Shown: in pieces, positions 54,383-63,947 of the stretch
How positions within the stretch are numbered: the stretch's first letter is position 1
Layout: every line of letters begins with the position of its first letter
Assembly: GCF_000771405.1 (NCBI RefSeq)
Contig: NZ_JDUI01000009.1
Coordinates: forward strand, 78,441 to 142,440
DNA from: Bifidobacterium pullorum DSM 20433
GTDB lineage: Bacteria; Actinomycetota; Actinomycetes; Actinomycetales; Bifidobacteriaceae
DNA length: 64,000 bases
Direction of reading: 5' to 3'
The notes under the pieces: generated by a model
Database searches by the model: none
What the model was told of the DNA's origin: nothing
What the model saw: the letters and a program-made list of their open reading frames with translations, nothing else
Position numbers and translations under genes: made by a program

Positions 54383-55692
54383 GTGATCTTCCACTCGCGC
54401 ACCACGTCCTGGTCGGCGCCCATCGAGTACACCACGTCCCAGATGCGTTGTCGCACCTGCGCGTCATAGTCCTCCGACCAGCAGACCCCGTCCGGATGGT
54501 CCTCCGACAGCGGACACCACTGGTAGACGCCCTGCCGCTTGTTGGCGGTGGGCAGCCAGTCGATGCGGCTGACCCGCCAGGTGCCCGGCTGTCCCTTCTT
54601 GCCGGCGAACTGCACGCGCGCGGTGATGCCCTGGTTATTCACGATGTTCTCCGGCGGCGCATCCACCGTGAGCGCGTTGCCCAGCCCGTAGATGATCCAG
54701 GTGTCGTTGTACTGCTCGATCGGCTGGGCGCAGTGGCAGCCCGCACCGTAGATCAGGTCGAACGCGCCGGTGTCGGCGAGTTCGTGCGCCTCGGCCACCT
54801 GCCAGGTGTCGGCGTCGGTCAGGTACTCCTGCACCGAGTGCATGGCGATGGCCACCACGTCGGCGCCCTGCTCGCGCGCCTTGTTCGCCTTGTCCACCGC
54901 CTTCTGGATGTCCGAATCGTGGTTCGGGTCGCCGAAGTCGCGCAGACGGTCCACACGCCAGTCGTAGTCGGGGGTGAGCGCGTTGAGCGAGACCGTGCCG
55001 GTCACGATGCCGAGCGTGCCGCCGCCGGTGGGCGATTCGACGAGCAACGGCTCGTAGGACTCTTCCTCGGTGTTGTAGGAGCCGGTGTGGGCGATGCCGA
55101 GGCTGTCCAGTGTGGAGGTGAGCCGTTGGATGCCTTCGGCCCCCTGATCCCAGGAATGGTTGGTGGCGTGCGTGCACGCCTGATATCCGACGCGGGCCGC
55201 GGAATCGGCGACCTCGGGAGGGATGTTGAACACCGGGTATCCCGCGTAGGGGCCGCCGCGTTCGGCGATCGGGGTCTCGAACTCGCATACGGCGATGTCG
55301 GACGCATCGATATACCGGCGCATCGGCTCGAACAGAGGGTCGAAGTCGAAGGCGGTGCCGTCGGTGGCGGTGGTGTCCGGTCCTTCGAAGTTCACCCACA
55401 GTTCGGGGTGGAACAGCAGGTCGCCGTTGACCAGCATCGCGATGCAGTCGTCATCGGGGCAGTCCGGGGAATTGCCCGGATGCCTGACCACGGGTTCCGG
55501 CACGGTCGAGTCGCGCTGCAATGCCACGCGTTCGGGGCCGTTGTCGGACCCGGTGCCCGCCCACGGCCGATTGCAGGCGAACCATGCGGCGATGCAGGCC
55601 ACGCAGACCACCAACAGACCAATCAGGGCCGCTCCTCGCGCCGCGACGTGCGGGTCCCTGCGCACATGCCGTCCATACCGTCCCTGAGCCAT
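54370..55692 (-). CDS. CapA-family (poly-gamma-glutamate synthesis-like) metallophosphatase protein
   Basis: A 440-aa envelope protein. A short Arg-rich N-terminus and one hydrophobic segment (about 18-40) anchor it to the membrane. The outside domain starts CIAMLVNGDLLFHPELWVNF and continues with AVCEFETPIAERGG, ACTHATNHSWDQGAEGIQ, IVTGTVSLNALTPDYDWR, VVAIAMHSVQEYLTDADTW and YGAGCHCAQPIEQYNDTWI. This is the CapA/PgsA metallophosphatase fold with its Asp/Asn/His metal pattern. A true poly-glutamate operon (capB, capC) is not nearby, so the substrate is open. GAGGAGAG precedes the ATG. Confidence 0.85.
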   Translation of the reverse strand: MAQGRYGRHVRRDPHVAARGAALIGLLVVCVACIAAWFACNRPWAGTGSDNGPERVALQRDSTVPEPVVRHPGNSPDCPDDDCIAMLVNGDLLFHPELWVNFEGPDTTATDGTAFDFDPLFEPMRRYIDASDIAVCEFETPIAERGGPYAGYPVFNIPPEVADSAARVGYQACTHATNHSWDQGAEGIQRLTSTLDSLGIAHTGSYNTEEESYEPLLVESPTGGGTLGIVTGTVSLNALTPDYDWRVDRLRDFGDPNHDSDIQKAVDKANKAREQGADVVAIAMHSVQEYLTDADTWQVAEAHELADTGAFDLIYGAGCHCAQPIEQYNDTWIIYGLGNALTVDAPPENIVNNQGITARVQFAGKKGQPGTWRVSRIDWLPTANKRQGVYQWCPLSEDHPDGVCWSEDYDAQVRQRIWDVVYSMGADQDVVREWKITDEL

Positions 55693-55917
55693 ACTCTCTC
55701 CTCGTCTCTCGCCGAGTTGTTCCCTTCAGCTTACCCGTTCGGGGCAAGGCCGGTCCACCGGCGACGCGCGAGCACGACGGCAATGCCCGAATTGCGGATG
55801 AAGAGCGGCCGCCGATGGCGTGCCCGCGCCAGGACGACTAGACTGTGCACCGGAGACGGATGGACAAAGGCGTACCTCCGGCTCCGCTTACCTGTTCGGT
55901 TCGTCCGGGGACGGCGT

Positions 55918-56946
55918 TCAGACGATGGCGTTCAGCCGTTCGCCACGCAGGAACGCCGTCGCCGAGCGGACGTTCTGCCCTACCAGCGCGCGCAGCGCGT
56001 TCCCGGAACGCCACGCCACATGCGGCGTGATGACGAGGTTCGGCAGGGTGCGCAGGGGATCGTCGTCAGGAAGGGGTTCGGGTGCGGTCACATCGATGCC
56101 GGCGGTGATGTCGCCTCGCGACAGCCGCCCGGCCAGCGCGCCGGGGGCGATCAGTTCGGCGCGGGCCGTGTTGACCAGCATCGACCCCGGATGCATCCGG
56201 TCCAGTTGGGCAGCCCCGATGATGCCTTGGGTGTCGTCGTTCAGGGCCAGGTGCAGGCTGACGACGTCGGACTGGGCGAAGACTTCGTCGATGGATGCCG
56301 CGGCGCGCCCCTGCACCGCGGTCAACGCGTCGGGGTCGGGGTGGCGGTCCCAGACCAGCAGCCGCATGCCGAGTCCGTGGGCGAGCCGCGCCACGCGACG
56401 GCCGATGCCGCCGAATCCGATGATGCCGAGCGTGCGCCCGCCCAGCTCGTCGATGTCGGCACCCGGCCAGCCGCCGGCGTGGGTGCGGGCGTTCAGCGAG
56501 CCGACATGGTGGGTGAGCTCGAACATCAGGGCGATGGCGTGTTCAGCCACCGCGTTGTCTCCGTAATGGACGGCGTTGCAGACCGTGATGCCGAGACGGC
56601 GGGCGGCCTCCAGGTCGATGAAGCTCACCGCGCCGGTGCCGCAGAAGGTGATGCATCGCACGCTGCCGGCGATTCGTTCCAACAGTCGCGCGGGAGCGCG
56701 GAACCCCGTGGACATGACCACGGTGGCGTCCGACATGCGGGCGGCGAGCGCATCCTCGTCATCGGTCCAATCGGTGTGGATGCGCACGCGGGCCAGGCCG
56801 GCGAACTCATCCAACCGGTCCGCCAGCAGCGCGGTCATCGAGGGGATACTCACGGGCACCACCACCAACGGCAGATCGGTGCGGTCGGCGTCGCGCTCGA
56901 TGACGGGCGGAAAGGATGGACGGGGTTCCTCGGCGGTATCACTCAT
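55918..56946 (-). CDS. D-2-hydroxyacid dehydrogenase
   Basis: An NAD(P)-dependent reductase of the D-isomer 2-hydroxyacid family, 342 aa. Nucleotide loop GFGGIG (177-182) with D200 after the second strand; catalytic R262 (NTARAELI), E290 (VTAPEPLPDDDPL) and H309 (TPHVAW). The first 24 residues are a charged extension. Substrate (lactate, glycerate, phosphoglycerate or another) is not predictable; it lacks the ACT domain of SerA. TAAGCT ends 6 bases before the ATG and no ribosome site is seen, suggesting a leaderless mRNA. Monocistronic. Confidence 0.9.
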   Translation of the reverse strand: MSDTAEEPRPSFPPVIERDADRTDLPLVVVPVSIPSMTALLADRLDEFAGLARVRIHTDWTDDEDALAARMSDATVVMSTGFRAPARLLERIAGSVRCITFCGTGAVSFIDLEAARRLGITVCNAVHYGDNAVAEHAIALMFELTHHVGSLNARTHAGGWPGADIDELGGRTLGIIGFGGIGRRVARLAHGLGMRLLVWDRHPDPDALTAVQGRAAASIDEVFAQSDVVSLHLALNDDTQGIIGAAQLDRMHPGSMLVNTARAELIAPGALAGRLSRGDITAGIDVTAPEPLPDDDPLRTLPNLVITPHVAWRSGNALRALVGQNVRSATAFLRGERLNAIV

Positions 56947-57002
56947 GCCGCCAGCTTAGCGCAGATGGCCGCGAATGCGCGGGGCGGAACACGGATGGTG
57001 AA

Positions 57003-58676
57003 TCAGCCGCGCAGGGCGTGCTTGACGCTGCGGGACTTCATGTAGACCAGGGCGCCGGCGCCCGCGATCAGCAGGCCGAGCACGGTGAACAGGGCGGTGC
57101 CCGCGGCACCGGTCAGCGGCAGCTCGGTGATGGACTTCACGTTGTTCACGGTAACGGTGGAAGTGCTGCCATCCACGGCCAGGTCGAGCACGTCGCCCGT
57201 GACCTCGTAGGTCACGTCCTTAACCTCGGCATTCTCATGCTCGCCCTCGATGGTCGCATCGATCTCAAGGTTGAACTTCAGATCCACATCCAGATAGCCG
57301 GCGGGAGCGCCGGTCTCCTCGATGACATACTCCACGTCGTCCTCGAGGCCGGCGAATGTCGCCCTGCCGTCCCGGTCGGTCGTCACGGTCTGCAGGGCAT
57401 TGTCCGCGCTGCCGCCATCGGCGCGGTAGATGACGAACGTCGCGCCCTCGAGCGCCGCGCCGGTGGTCTTGTCCTTCTTGACGATGGTGTAGTCGAAGTT
57501 GAACACCTTGACGCCGGGACCGGGGACCGTGTCCTTCGACTCGTTGCTGGTCGGGTCGTTCGGGTAGGTGAGAGACGGCGTATTGAGCACACCGGTGGTA
57601 CCGGTGGGACCGGTGACCTTGGCCTCATAGGTCACGGTCACGGACTTGCCGACCAGGGCGGCGTCAGTGAACGTGTCGTTCTCGCCGGGCTCGTCGGCGC
57701 CGAAGCCCTGCTGCACGATGTACTTGGACAGGTCGACGGTGAAGGTCTTGCTGCTCTGGTCGAAGCCGGTCACCGTATACTCGTCGTCAACGGTGAGCTC
57801 GGTCCCATCGACAGACACATGCAGCGTACCCGAGACATACTCCATCGGGGCGCCGTCATCGAACTCGTCGGTGATGGTAAACGAGTAGCCCTGGACCTTG
57901 TAGCCCACGTAGTTCGGGATCTTGGTGCTCAGCGTGTACTTCGCGTTCTCTCCCCGCTGCACGGTGTTGTCGTCGACGGTCTTGGCGATGTTCACAACCT
58001 GGTTCTTCACATTGGCCGTACCATTGCTGATTACGGTTCCTTCGCTGGTATCAGTCTTGTTGATGGTCAGCGGAGTGCCCACCAGCATGGAGACAGCCTT
58101 GGAGGAACCGGTCGCAGTTTCTATTGCATCCACCGTGTCCTGATCCAGAATCAGCCACAGACCGGGGGTATCGAACGTGAACGTGGCCTGGGTGCCTGCG
58201 ACAGACGGAGTCACCTCCTTGGCCTGGTCACCGATCGAATCACGCAACGCGTCGGCGAATTTGCGGGTGGTGCCGTCGCCCAGATACGGGGATTCACGCG
58301 AATCATCGAGTTTCGCATCATCCTGCTGCTGCGCCCAAGCCAACGGATCGATACCGGCAGGATCAGTAGGAACGATTTCAGGAGCAATCGCAGCGTTTAC
58401 AGCCGCCGTGACCTGAGTCTTGATGCCATCAACCGTCTTCAGGCTGAAGACCTGATTGGGGGACGTGCCGTACACGTCGTAGTCCGCGATTTTGATCGCC
58501 TTGTACGTGTGCCCGGTGAACTGAGCAGCGTATTCGGCGTTCAGGGTCACCGTGGTGTTTGTTCCGTCATCAGTCGCCACCGCGGCGTTCGCTGCGCCCG
58601 CGCTCAACGCCAGGCCGGTCGCCGCGAGTGCGGCGGCCGCAACGCCGGCGAGGGCCCGCTTGAACATGCCCTTCAT
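57003..58676 (-). CDS. Major pilin, FimA-like, LPXTG sortase substrate
   Basis: The 557-aa shaft subunit of a sortase-assembled pilus. Signal peptide (cleavage after about ANA, residue 31-32), then a FimA-type domain with D2-like isopeptide module (residues 200-360), a CnaB/SpaA module (TIVKKDKTTGAALEGATFVIY) with E-box YVIEETGAPAGY, and LPLTG at 519 followed by a hydrophobic helix and a basic tail. The usual pilin motif VYPKN is reduced here to ANVKNQ, with K224 as candidate linkage lysine. AGGAG precedes the ATG. It follows the tip gene on the same strand. Confidence 0.93.
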   Translation of the reverse strand: MKGMFKRALAGVAAAALAATGLALSAGAANAAVATDDGTNTTVTLNAEYAAQFTGHTYKAIKIADYDVYGTSPNQVFSLKTVDGIKTQVTAAVNAAIAPEIVPTDPAGIDPLAWAQQQDDAKLDDSRESPYLGDGTTRKFADALRDSIGDQAKEVTPSVAGTQATFTFDTPGLWLILDQDTVDAIETATGSSKAVSMLVGTPLTINKTDTSEGTVISNGTANVKNQVVNIAKTVDDNTVQRGENAKYTLSTKIPNYVGYKVQGYSFTITDEFDDGAPMEYVSGTLHVSVDGTELTVDDEYTVTGFDQSSKTFTVDLSKYIVQQGFGADEPGENDTFTDAALVGKSVTVTYEAKVTGPTGTTGVLNTPSLTYPNDPTSNESKDTVPGPGVKVFNFDYTIVKKDKTTGAALEGATFVIYRADGGSADNALQTVTTDRDGRATFAGLEDDVEYVIEETGAPAGYLDVDLKFNLEIDATIEGEHENAEVKDVTYEVTGDVLDLAVDGSTSTVTVNNVKSITELPLTGAAGTALFTVLGLLIAGAGALVYMKSRSVKHALRG

Positions 58677-58863
58677 TGTGTTCTCCTATTCTCCCCTATG
58701 GGGTTGTGTTCGGAATTATGGGTTGCTCCCCTTGTTGGTTCCCCAACCCATCCGGGAGAGCGGTGGACAGGCGAGAAGTTCTTGAGATTTCTGGGATTTG
58801 CATTATCCGGGGCCGGAACGGCAGTCGATGCATCAGGCCGTCGTTCCGGCCATAACCGGCAGC

Positions 58864-61800
58864 TCACACTCGCCGGCGACAAGCCAGCAGCCATGCGGCA
58901 CCAGCCGCGAGCAGCATGCCGCCGCCGGCGAGCAGCAGCCCGCGCGCCGTCGTCGACCCGCTGCCGGTCAACGGGAGGGTCGCCACCGGGATCACCGCGT
59001 ACGTGTTCGTCACGGTGAGGCTCACGTCGGCGGTCCCGTCGCCGGCGTCCGTGAACGTTCCCGACGGGTCGCCCCGATAGGTGGGATCGGGCGCGTACCC
59101 TTCGGGGATGTTCGTCTCCGCGACCGCATACCAGGCCCCGGCAGGCAGGTTCCCGATGACGATGCACTGGTCCTTCCGCAGCGTGACCGTCGTCTGGCCT
59201 GCGTCATCGAATGTGATGGTTCCCTCGCCGGCGTTCGGATCGGGCTTCAGCGGCTCGCCCGGCTGCCCGTCCGCATACGACCGGGTGACGGCCGGATAGG
59301 AGCCGGCGATCGCCGCACCACCCTCCGACTGCTTCAGCGTGATCGTGAATGTGAACTCCTGTTCCCCGACGCTCGGCGGCAGGTGCTCGCCCTCCACTGT
59401 TTTGGCGATCCGCAGCGTGGCCTGGCGGTCGGTGACTTGTACGATGGTCACGCCTGTGAACAGGCCGGTGATGTCGGTGTCGCCGAGCTCGTAGACGCGC
59501 GGGTCGATCACGTGGGCGTTGTCCGGATTCGCCACGGTGTCGTCGTTGCACTGCTGGACCTTCAGGTACGGGATGCCCTCGTCCACGGTGAACCGGCGGT
59601 CGGCCTCCGTCGTCGGCGACTGCACGTCATAGTCGAGCGCCGCATCGTCGCCCGCATACCGCAGATGCAGCCTCAGGGCACCGGACCCGGTCGCCGCGTC
59701 CTTCCAGTCGCCCACCGTATCGCCGACCTGCGGGGTGGCGACGATCTGGTTGAGCGTCGCGTCGATGTCGTCATCCACCGCGAACGGCAGCATCGAACGG
59801 ACCAGACGACCGACGCCACGCGTCACCCTGACACCATCATCCTTCACGCCGGCGTCGGCGTACACGCCATCGCCCGTCACAATCACCTTGGCCGGCGTCG
59901 CGTTGGCCGCGTACCCGGCGGGCGCCCCAGTCTCGACGATCCAATACGTCCCCTCGGTCAGACCGGCGAATATCGCGGCGCCGCTCAACGTGATCCTGTC
60001 GGTTTCACGATTCAGGTCCCGCGTCGTCACGGGTTCGCCCACCTGCTGGGTACGATCGGGCGCCGTGCCCTCCTGGTTGGACCGGTACATCGTGAACTCG
60101 GCCCCGTTCAGCGGAACACCGCTCTCGTCGGTTTTCTGCACGATCACACGGTTGATGATGTTGGGCACGTACAGGTGCGCCGCGAACTGACGCGTGAACC
60201 CGTCGGAATTGGAGACGCGGTGCGTGTTGGCCGCGTCTATGGTTCCGGCACCGGCGGTGGTGTAGTAGTACGCGCCACGGAATTCGCCGTTGCCTTCGCT
60301 GTTGAAGAACGCATAGTCCTGGATGCGGCCGGGCAGCCCGTCGATCAGCGTCTGGTGGGAGCCGGACGAGGCAAGCAGGAAGGTCGCGCCCGTGGCCTCG
60401 TCCGCCGCCTGGATCGACTCCCACCCGTCATCCGGGGCGACCGTCCACCCGCCGGTATGGGAGCCATACACCGGCACCCAACCGTTGTCCGTGCGCTTCT
60501 CCACGATGACGAACAGGCGTCCGGCCATCGTCTGTGTTTCGACGGGTCCGGTGCCATCGGTAAAGGTCAACCGGTTCGGGGCCGTGACGAGCACCGTCGT
60601 CTGCGAGTAGATGCCGGTCCGCCACGTGCCGCCCTCCGTCTGTTCCGTGCTCATGTCGGAGAGCAGCAGGTTCACGCTGTCGGGTCCCTGCGCCTCGCCG
60701 CTGTCCTTGTGCCACAGGTACATACGCATGTCGCCGGGCGAACGATATCCCTCCGGGATCGCGGTCTCGCGCAACACCAGGTTGACACGACGGCCGCCGC
60801 CATCCGACGCGGGCACGCTCTGCGTCAGACCGTCGCCGCGATCGCCGTACAGATCCCACAACCGGTCGAACGTGATCGGATTGTCATTGTCATCCAACAG
60901 CACGACGCTGCCGTCCGCGTCGGTCGTCGCGGAGCAGACCGCATCGCCCCGGATGCCGTAGTTCGCGTCCGCGATATACACCGCGAACCGGGCGTCGGAT
61001 ACCGGTTCGCCATCCTGGTCGATCTTGACGATATCGGTCTCCGGGGGAACGACCAGGTTGTACTTCAACGACATGTTCGAATCCGTATTACCCCGCTCCA
61101 AATAGAAGAAATCGAGCGTATGGTACGTACCATCCTCGAACGTATCGCCGTTCAGCCCGTCGGCGGCACCCGCCTGGCGCATCAGCGCCGCGATGGTGGT
61201 GTCCCGGTAGCGCCGCTCGCCCGGATCCCACCGGTTGTTGGTGTTCGTATCGTCATACACGTACACGTGACCGTCATGGAAATTGATCTCGAGCGACGTC
61301 CTGTCATGGATGCCACCCAAGTCGCCGACCAGCACGTCATCGACGAACACCCACACGTCGTCGTCACCGGAGAAGTTGTAGGTCACCTCCTGCCGGTTCC
61401 CGCCCGAACCCGTGAACCCGCCATCCTGCTGGATGAACCGCGTGCCCATGCGCACGCCGAAATAATGGTTGATCACCGGACTCGTCGACGTGACACCTGT
61501 TTTCTGCCGGAGACCGTCGGCCCCTTCGTCGAACACCTGGCTGCCGGTGTTGAACGGGAAGAACTGACCGTCCGGCGAATTGCCGCCCTTCCTGACGCCC
61601 CAGGTGTCATACAGGGTGAAGTCGTTCGACCCCTCGTCGAACTGGGCGAAATTCGCCATGCTGTCGTAGTGGTAATAGCCATCAGCATCCACCTGCAGCA
61701 GATCACCCACATCCGTAAAGGCCTGCTTGCCCTCCCCCGAGCTCCCGTCGAACAGGTAGGAGAGCGATTCCGTACCGATCCCACCGGTGCCACTCAACAC

Positions 61801-62205
61801 CGGATACCCATCCCCGCCCAGCCGCGAAGCCACGATGCCGCTGCGCGGCGCCGCACTCATCGTCCACTCGTTGACGGTGGTGGAGTTCAGGTTTGTCGGG
61901 CTGGTATCGGCGTTCTGCCCCATGCCTTTGCCGAACTTGAGCACGTGACCGGCATTGATGCCCAGATTCCGATAGTTCGGTGGATTGCTGTTGTCCGGTT
62001 CGTCACGCCCGTTGAGCCAGTAGTCGAACAGATCGATGGTGGTGCCACGCGGCGATACGCCCGCCACGGTATGTCCCGCGATATTCGCCGGTTCCTCGGC
62101 GAGCGCGACGCCCGCTCCCAAACCGGCCGCGAGCATGGCAGCGGCGGAAACGAAGGCCGTCAGCCTTGCCCGCACATGCTCCCCCCGGGAATTCCGTCTT
62201 GCCAT
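58864..62205 (-). CDS. Pilus tip adhesin, FimB-like, LPXTG protein
   Basis: A 1113-aa surface protein. After an Arg-rich signal peptide, the N-terminal half has TYNFSGDDDVWVFVDDVLVG with DLGGIHD, the PA14-like/fibro-slime sugar-binding type fold. Three CnaB/SpaA-like modules follow (ETAIPEGYRSPGD; GTYWIVETGAPAGY; AVAETNIPEGYAP), giving isopeptide-stabilised stalks. LPLTG is at 1077, followed by a hydrophobic helix and CRRRV. The ATG at 62205 has GGGAG upstream. A run of six G occurs about 20 bases after the start. It is first in a two-gene operon with the pilin, 187 bases upstream of it. Confidence 0.92.
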   Translation of the reverse strand: MARRNSRGEHVRARLTAFVSAAAMLAAGLGAGVALAEEPANIAGHTVAGVSPRGTTIDLFDYWLNGRDEPDNSNPPNYRNLGINAGHVLKFGKGMGQNADTSPTNLNSTTVNEWTMSAAPRSGIVASRLGGDGYPVLSGTGGIGTESLSYLFDGSSGEGKQAFTDVGDLLQVDADGYYHYDSMANFAQFDEGSNDFTLYDTWGVRKGGNSPDGQFFPFNTGSQVFDEGADGLRQKTGVTSTSPVINHYFGVRMGTRFIQQDGGFTGSGGNRQEVTYNFSGDDDVWVFVDDVLVGDLGGIHDRTSLEINFHDGHVYVYDDTNTNNRWDPGERRYRDTTIAALMRQAGAADGLNGDTFEDGTYHTLDFFYLERGNTDSNMSLKYNLVVPPETDIVKIDQDGEPVSDARFAVYIADANYGIRGDAVCSATTDADGSVVLLDDNDNPITFDRLWDLYGDRGDGLTQSVPASDGGGRRVNLVLRETAIPEGYRSPGDMRMYLWHKDSGEAQGPDSVNLLLSDMSTEQTEGGTWRTGIYSQTTVLVTAPNRLTFTDGTGPVETQTMAGRLFVIVEKRTDNGWVPVYGSHTGGWTVAPDDGWESIQAADEATGATFLLASSGSHQTLIDGLPGRIQDYAFFNSEGNGEFRGAYYYTTAGAGTIDAANTHRVSNSDGFTRQFAAHLYVPNIINRVIVQKTDESGVPLNGAEFTMYRSNQEGTAPDRTQQVGEPVTTRDLNRETDRITLSGAAIFAGLTEGTYWIVETGAPAGYAANATPAKVIVTGDGVYADAGVKDDGVRVTRGVGRLVRSMLPFAVDDDIDATLNQIVATPQVGDTVGDWKDAATGSGALRLHLRYAGDDAALDYDVQSPTTEADRRFTVDEGIPYLKVQQCNDDTVANPDNAHVIDPRVYELGDTDITGLFTGVTIVQVTDRQATLRIAKTVEGEHLPPSVGEQEFTFTITLKQSEGGAAIAGSYPAVTRSYADGQPGEPLKPDPNAGEGTITFDDAGQTTVTLRKDQCIVIGNLPAGAWYAVAETNIPEGYAPDPTYRGDPSGTFTDAGDGTADVSLTVTNTYAVIPVATLPLTGSGSTTARGLLLAGGGMLLAAGAAWLLACRRRV

Positions 62206-62678
62206 GCCGCGCTCCCTTCGCCAGTCCCGCGATCCCCTGATATCTGATGTCGTGAGGCCCACTGTACCGCGCATAGCCCCGGCATCACCCCCTTCCGCAT
62301 CCTTCGAAACCCCCAAGACACCGTGATGCGTACCTTGTATTCCAATGGACGCAAAGGTGATGCCACTCCCCTGCGTTCATACGCCCTTCTCCTCCCCCTT
62401 TCGGGGATGCCGCCACCGGCATGCCATCCATACGATGCATCACGGTCACAGCAACCGGCCGCGCCGGCGGTCTTTCCCCTCACTGCCGACCCCACCCACC
62501 CCCCTTTGCGCGGCGTGACCGCCGCCGCGTCGCCGTCAACCACCCCGCAGAGTCGCACGATTCCGCCGCCACGCACCCCACACCGCCGTTCGCCGATTCC
62601 GAATACGGCACCCGTTTGCTCCCCCATCCTCCTATGATGAGAACCAGTGCAGTCAGACGACCAACGGGGAGGCCCATC
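62206..62678. promoter_or_regulatory. Divergent control region of the pilus locus
   Basis: A 473-base pyrimidine-rich (plus strand) gap between the tip adhesin and the sortase. TATGAT at 62633-62638 is a good -10 for the sortase, 40 bases before its start. No clear operator palindrome or G-tract longer than five is found in it. No gene is supported. Confidence 0.45.
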
Positions 62679-63947
62679 ATGCGCGGTACTCATGCCAAAC
62701 GCGGCACCGGATTATGGCGCGGCCGACGCGCGAAACAGCGCACGGACGACTCCGACTTCACCGGACTGGAATCCGTGGCGGACCCCGACGTAACCCCGGA
62801 CTACACGACTGATGACCGACCGCGTTACGACTCCGACAGCGGCGATCGCGCCGGTTACGGCAACAGCCACAACGACGCTCCGAGCCTCATCCCGACCTTC
62901 GACCAAATCCTCGGCGGCGACTCCGCCACCGCCTCCGGGCGCGGCCATACCAGCCAAACCGACCAAACCGCCCAGACCCTATGGCCACCGTTCCCCGAGG
63001 CCATCGACATCTCGGATCTGGTCGCGCAGCGTAAACGGCTCCGCCGGTCCATGTGGATGCTGCGCATCGTCTCCGTGCTGCTGCTCATCCTCGCGCTGTG
63101 CGTGATCGGATACCCGCTCGTCCTGCAATACCAGTCGGATGTGCGCCTGGCGCACACCACGTCCGCCGCGGCCAAACGCGTGGCGGGATGGCCCTACCCG
63201 CAGGCCGACGAGGCGCTGGCCGCCGCACGTGCCTACAACGAACGCCTCGCCCAGTCCGGCCAGCCGATTCTGGGCGAGGCCAGGGACCCGTTCTCCGCGG
63301 CCAGCGGCGGCTCGCACGCCTCCGGAGAGGATTCCGCCAGCTCGCAGGACGAGGAATACCAGTCGCTGCTGGACGCGGGCGGCGGCGTGATGGGCGCGAT
63401 CCGCATCCCCGAGATCTCCGTGGACCTGCCGATCTACCACGGCACCTCCGAATCGGCGCTCGCCTCGGGCGCGGGACACCTGTACGGGTCGAGCCTGCCG
63501 GTGGGCGGCGCCTCGACGCACGCGGCCATCACCGGGCATCGCGGGCTCGTGGAGGCGATGATGTTCACCCGACTGGACGAGATGAAGGTCGGCGACTTCT
63601 TCTACATCGACGTGATGGGCGAGACGCTGGGATACAAGGTGGACCGAATCACCGTGATCGAGCCGGACGACACCTCGCAGCTCAAGATCGTGCCCGGCGA
63701 GGACCGGATCACGCTGATGACCTGCACGCCCTACGGCGTCAACACGCACCGACTCCTGGTTTCCGGAGTGCGCGCCACCATCCCCGGCGAGGCGCCACCG
63801 ATCGAGGAGGCGCCGCACGACCCGCGCGCCATCACCATCATCACCGTGACGTGCACGATGCTGCCGTTGCTGCTGCTTGTGGCCTTCCTGCGGCGCGGGC
63901 CGTGGAATCCGATGCGCCACGGCACACACTGGCCGCGCCACTGGTGA
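62679..63947 (+). CDS. Class C (pilin-polymerising) sortase
   Basis: Joins pilin subunits through LPXTG-lysine bonds on the outer face of the membrane. The 422-aa protein has a long cytoplasmic N-terminus (about 120 residues, Asp/Gly/Thr-rich), a membrane helix (MLRIVSVLLLILALCVIGY), the sortase barrel with H287 (ITGHRG), C349 (TLMTCTPYG) and R358 (NTHRLLV), and a second membrane helix at the C-terminus (ITIITVTCTMLPLLLLVAF) as in class C. The ATG at 62679 is preceded by GGGGAGG at 6 bases. It is encoded divergently from its pilin substrates. Confidence 0.93.
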   Translation: MRGTHAKRGTGLWRGRRAKQRTDDSDFTGLESVADPDVTPDYTTDDRPRYDSDSGDRAGYGNSHNDAPSLIPTFDQILGGDSATASGRGHTSQTDQTAQTLWPPFPEAIDISDLVAQRKRLRRSMWMLRIVSVLLLILALCVIGYPLVLQYQSDVRLAHTTSAAAKRVAGWPYPQADEALAAARAYNERLAQSGQPILGEARDPFSAASGGSHASGEDSASSQDEEYQSLLDAGGGVMGAIRIPEISVDLPIYHGTSESALASGAGHLYGSSLPVGGASTHAAITGHRGLVEAMMFTRLDEMKVGDFFYIDVMGETLGYKVDRITVIEPDDTSQLKIVPGEDRITLMTCTPYGVNTHRLLVSGVRATIPGEAPPIEEAPHDPRAITIITVTCTMLPLLLLVAFLRRGPWNPMRHGTHWPRHW

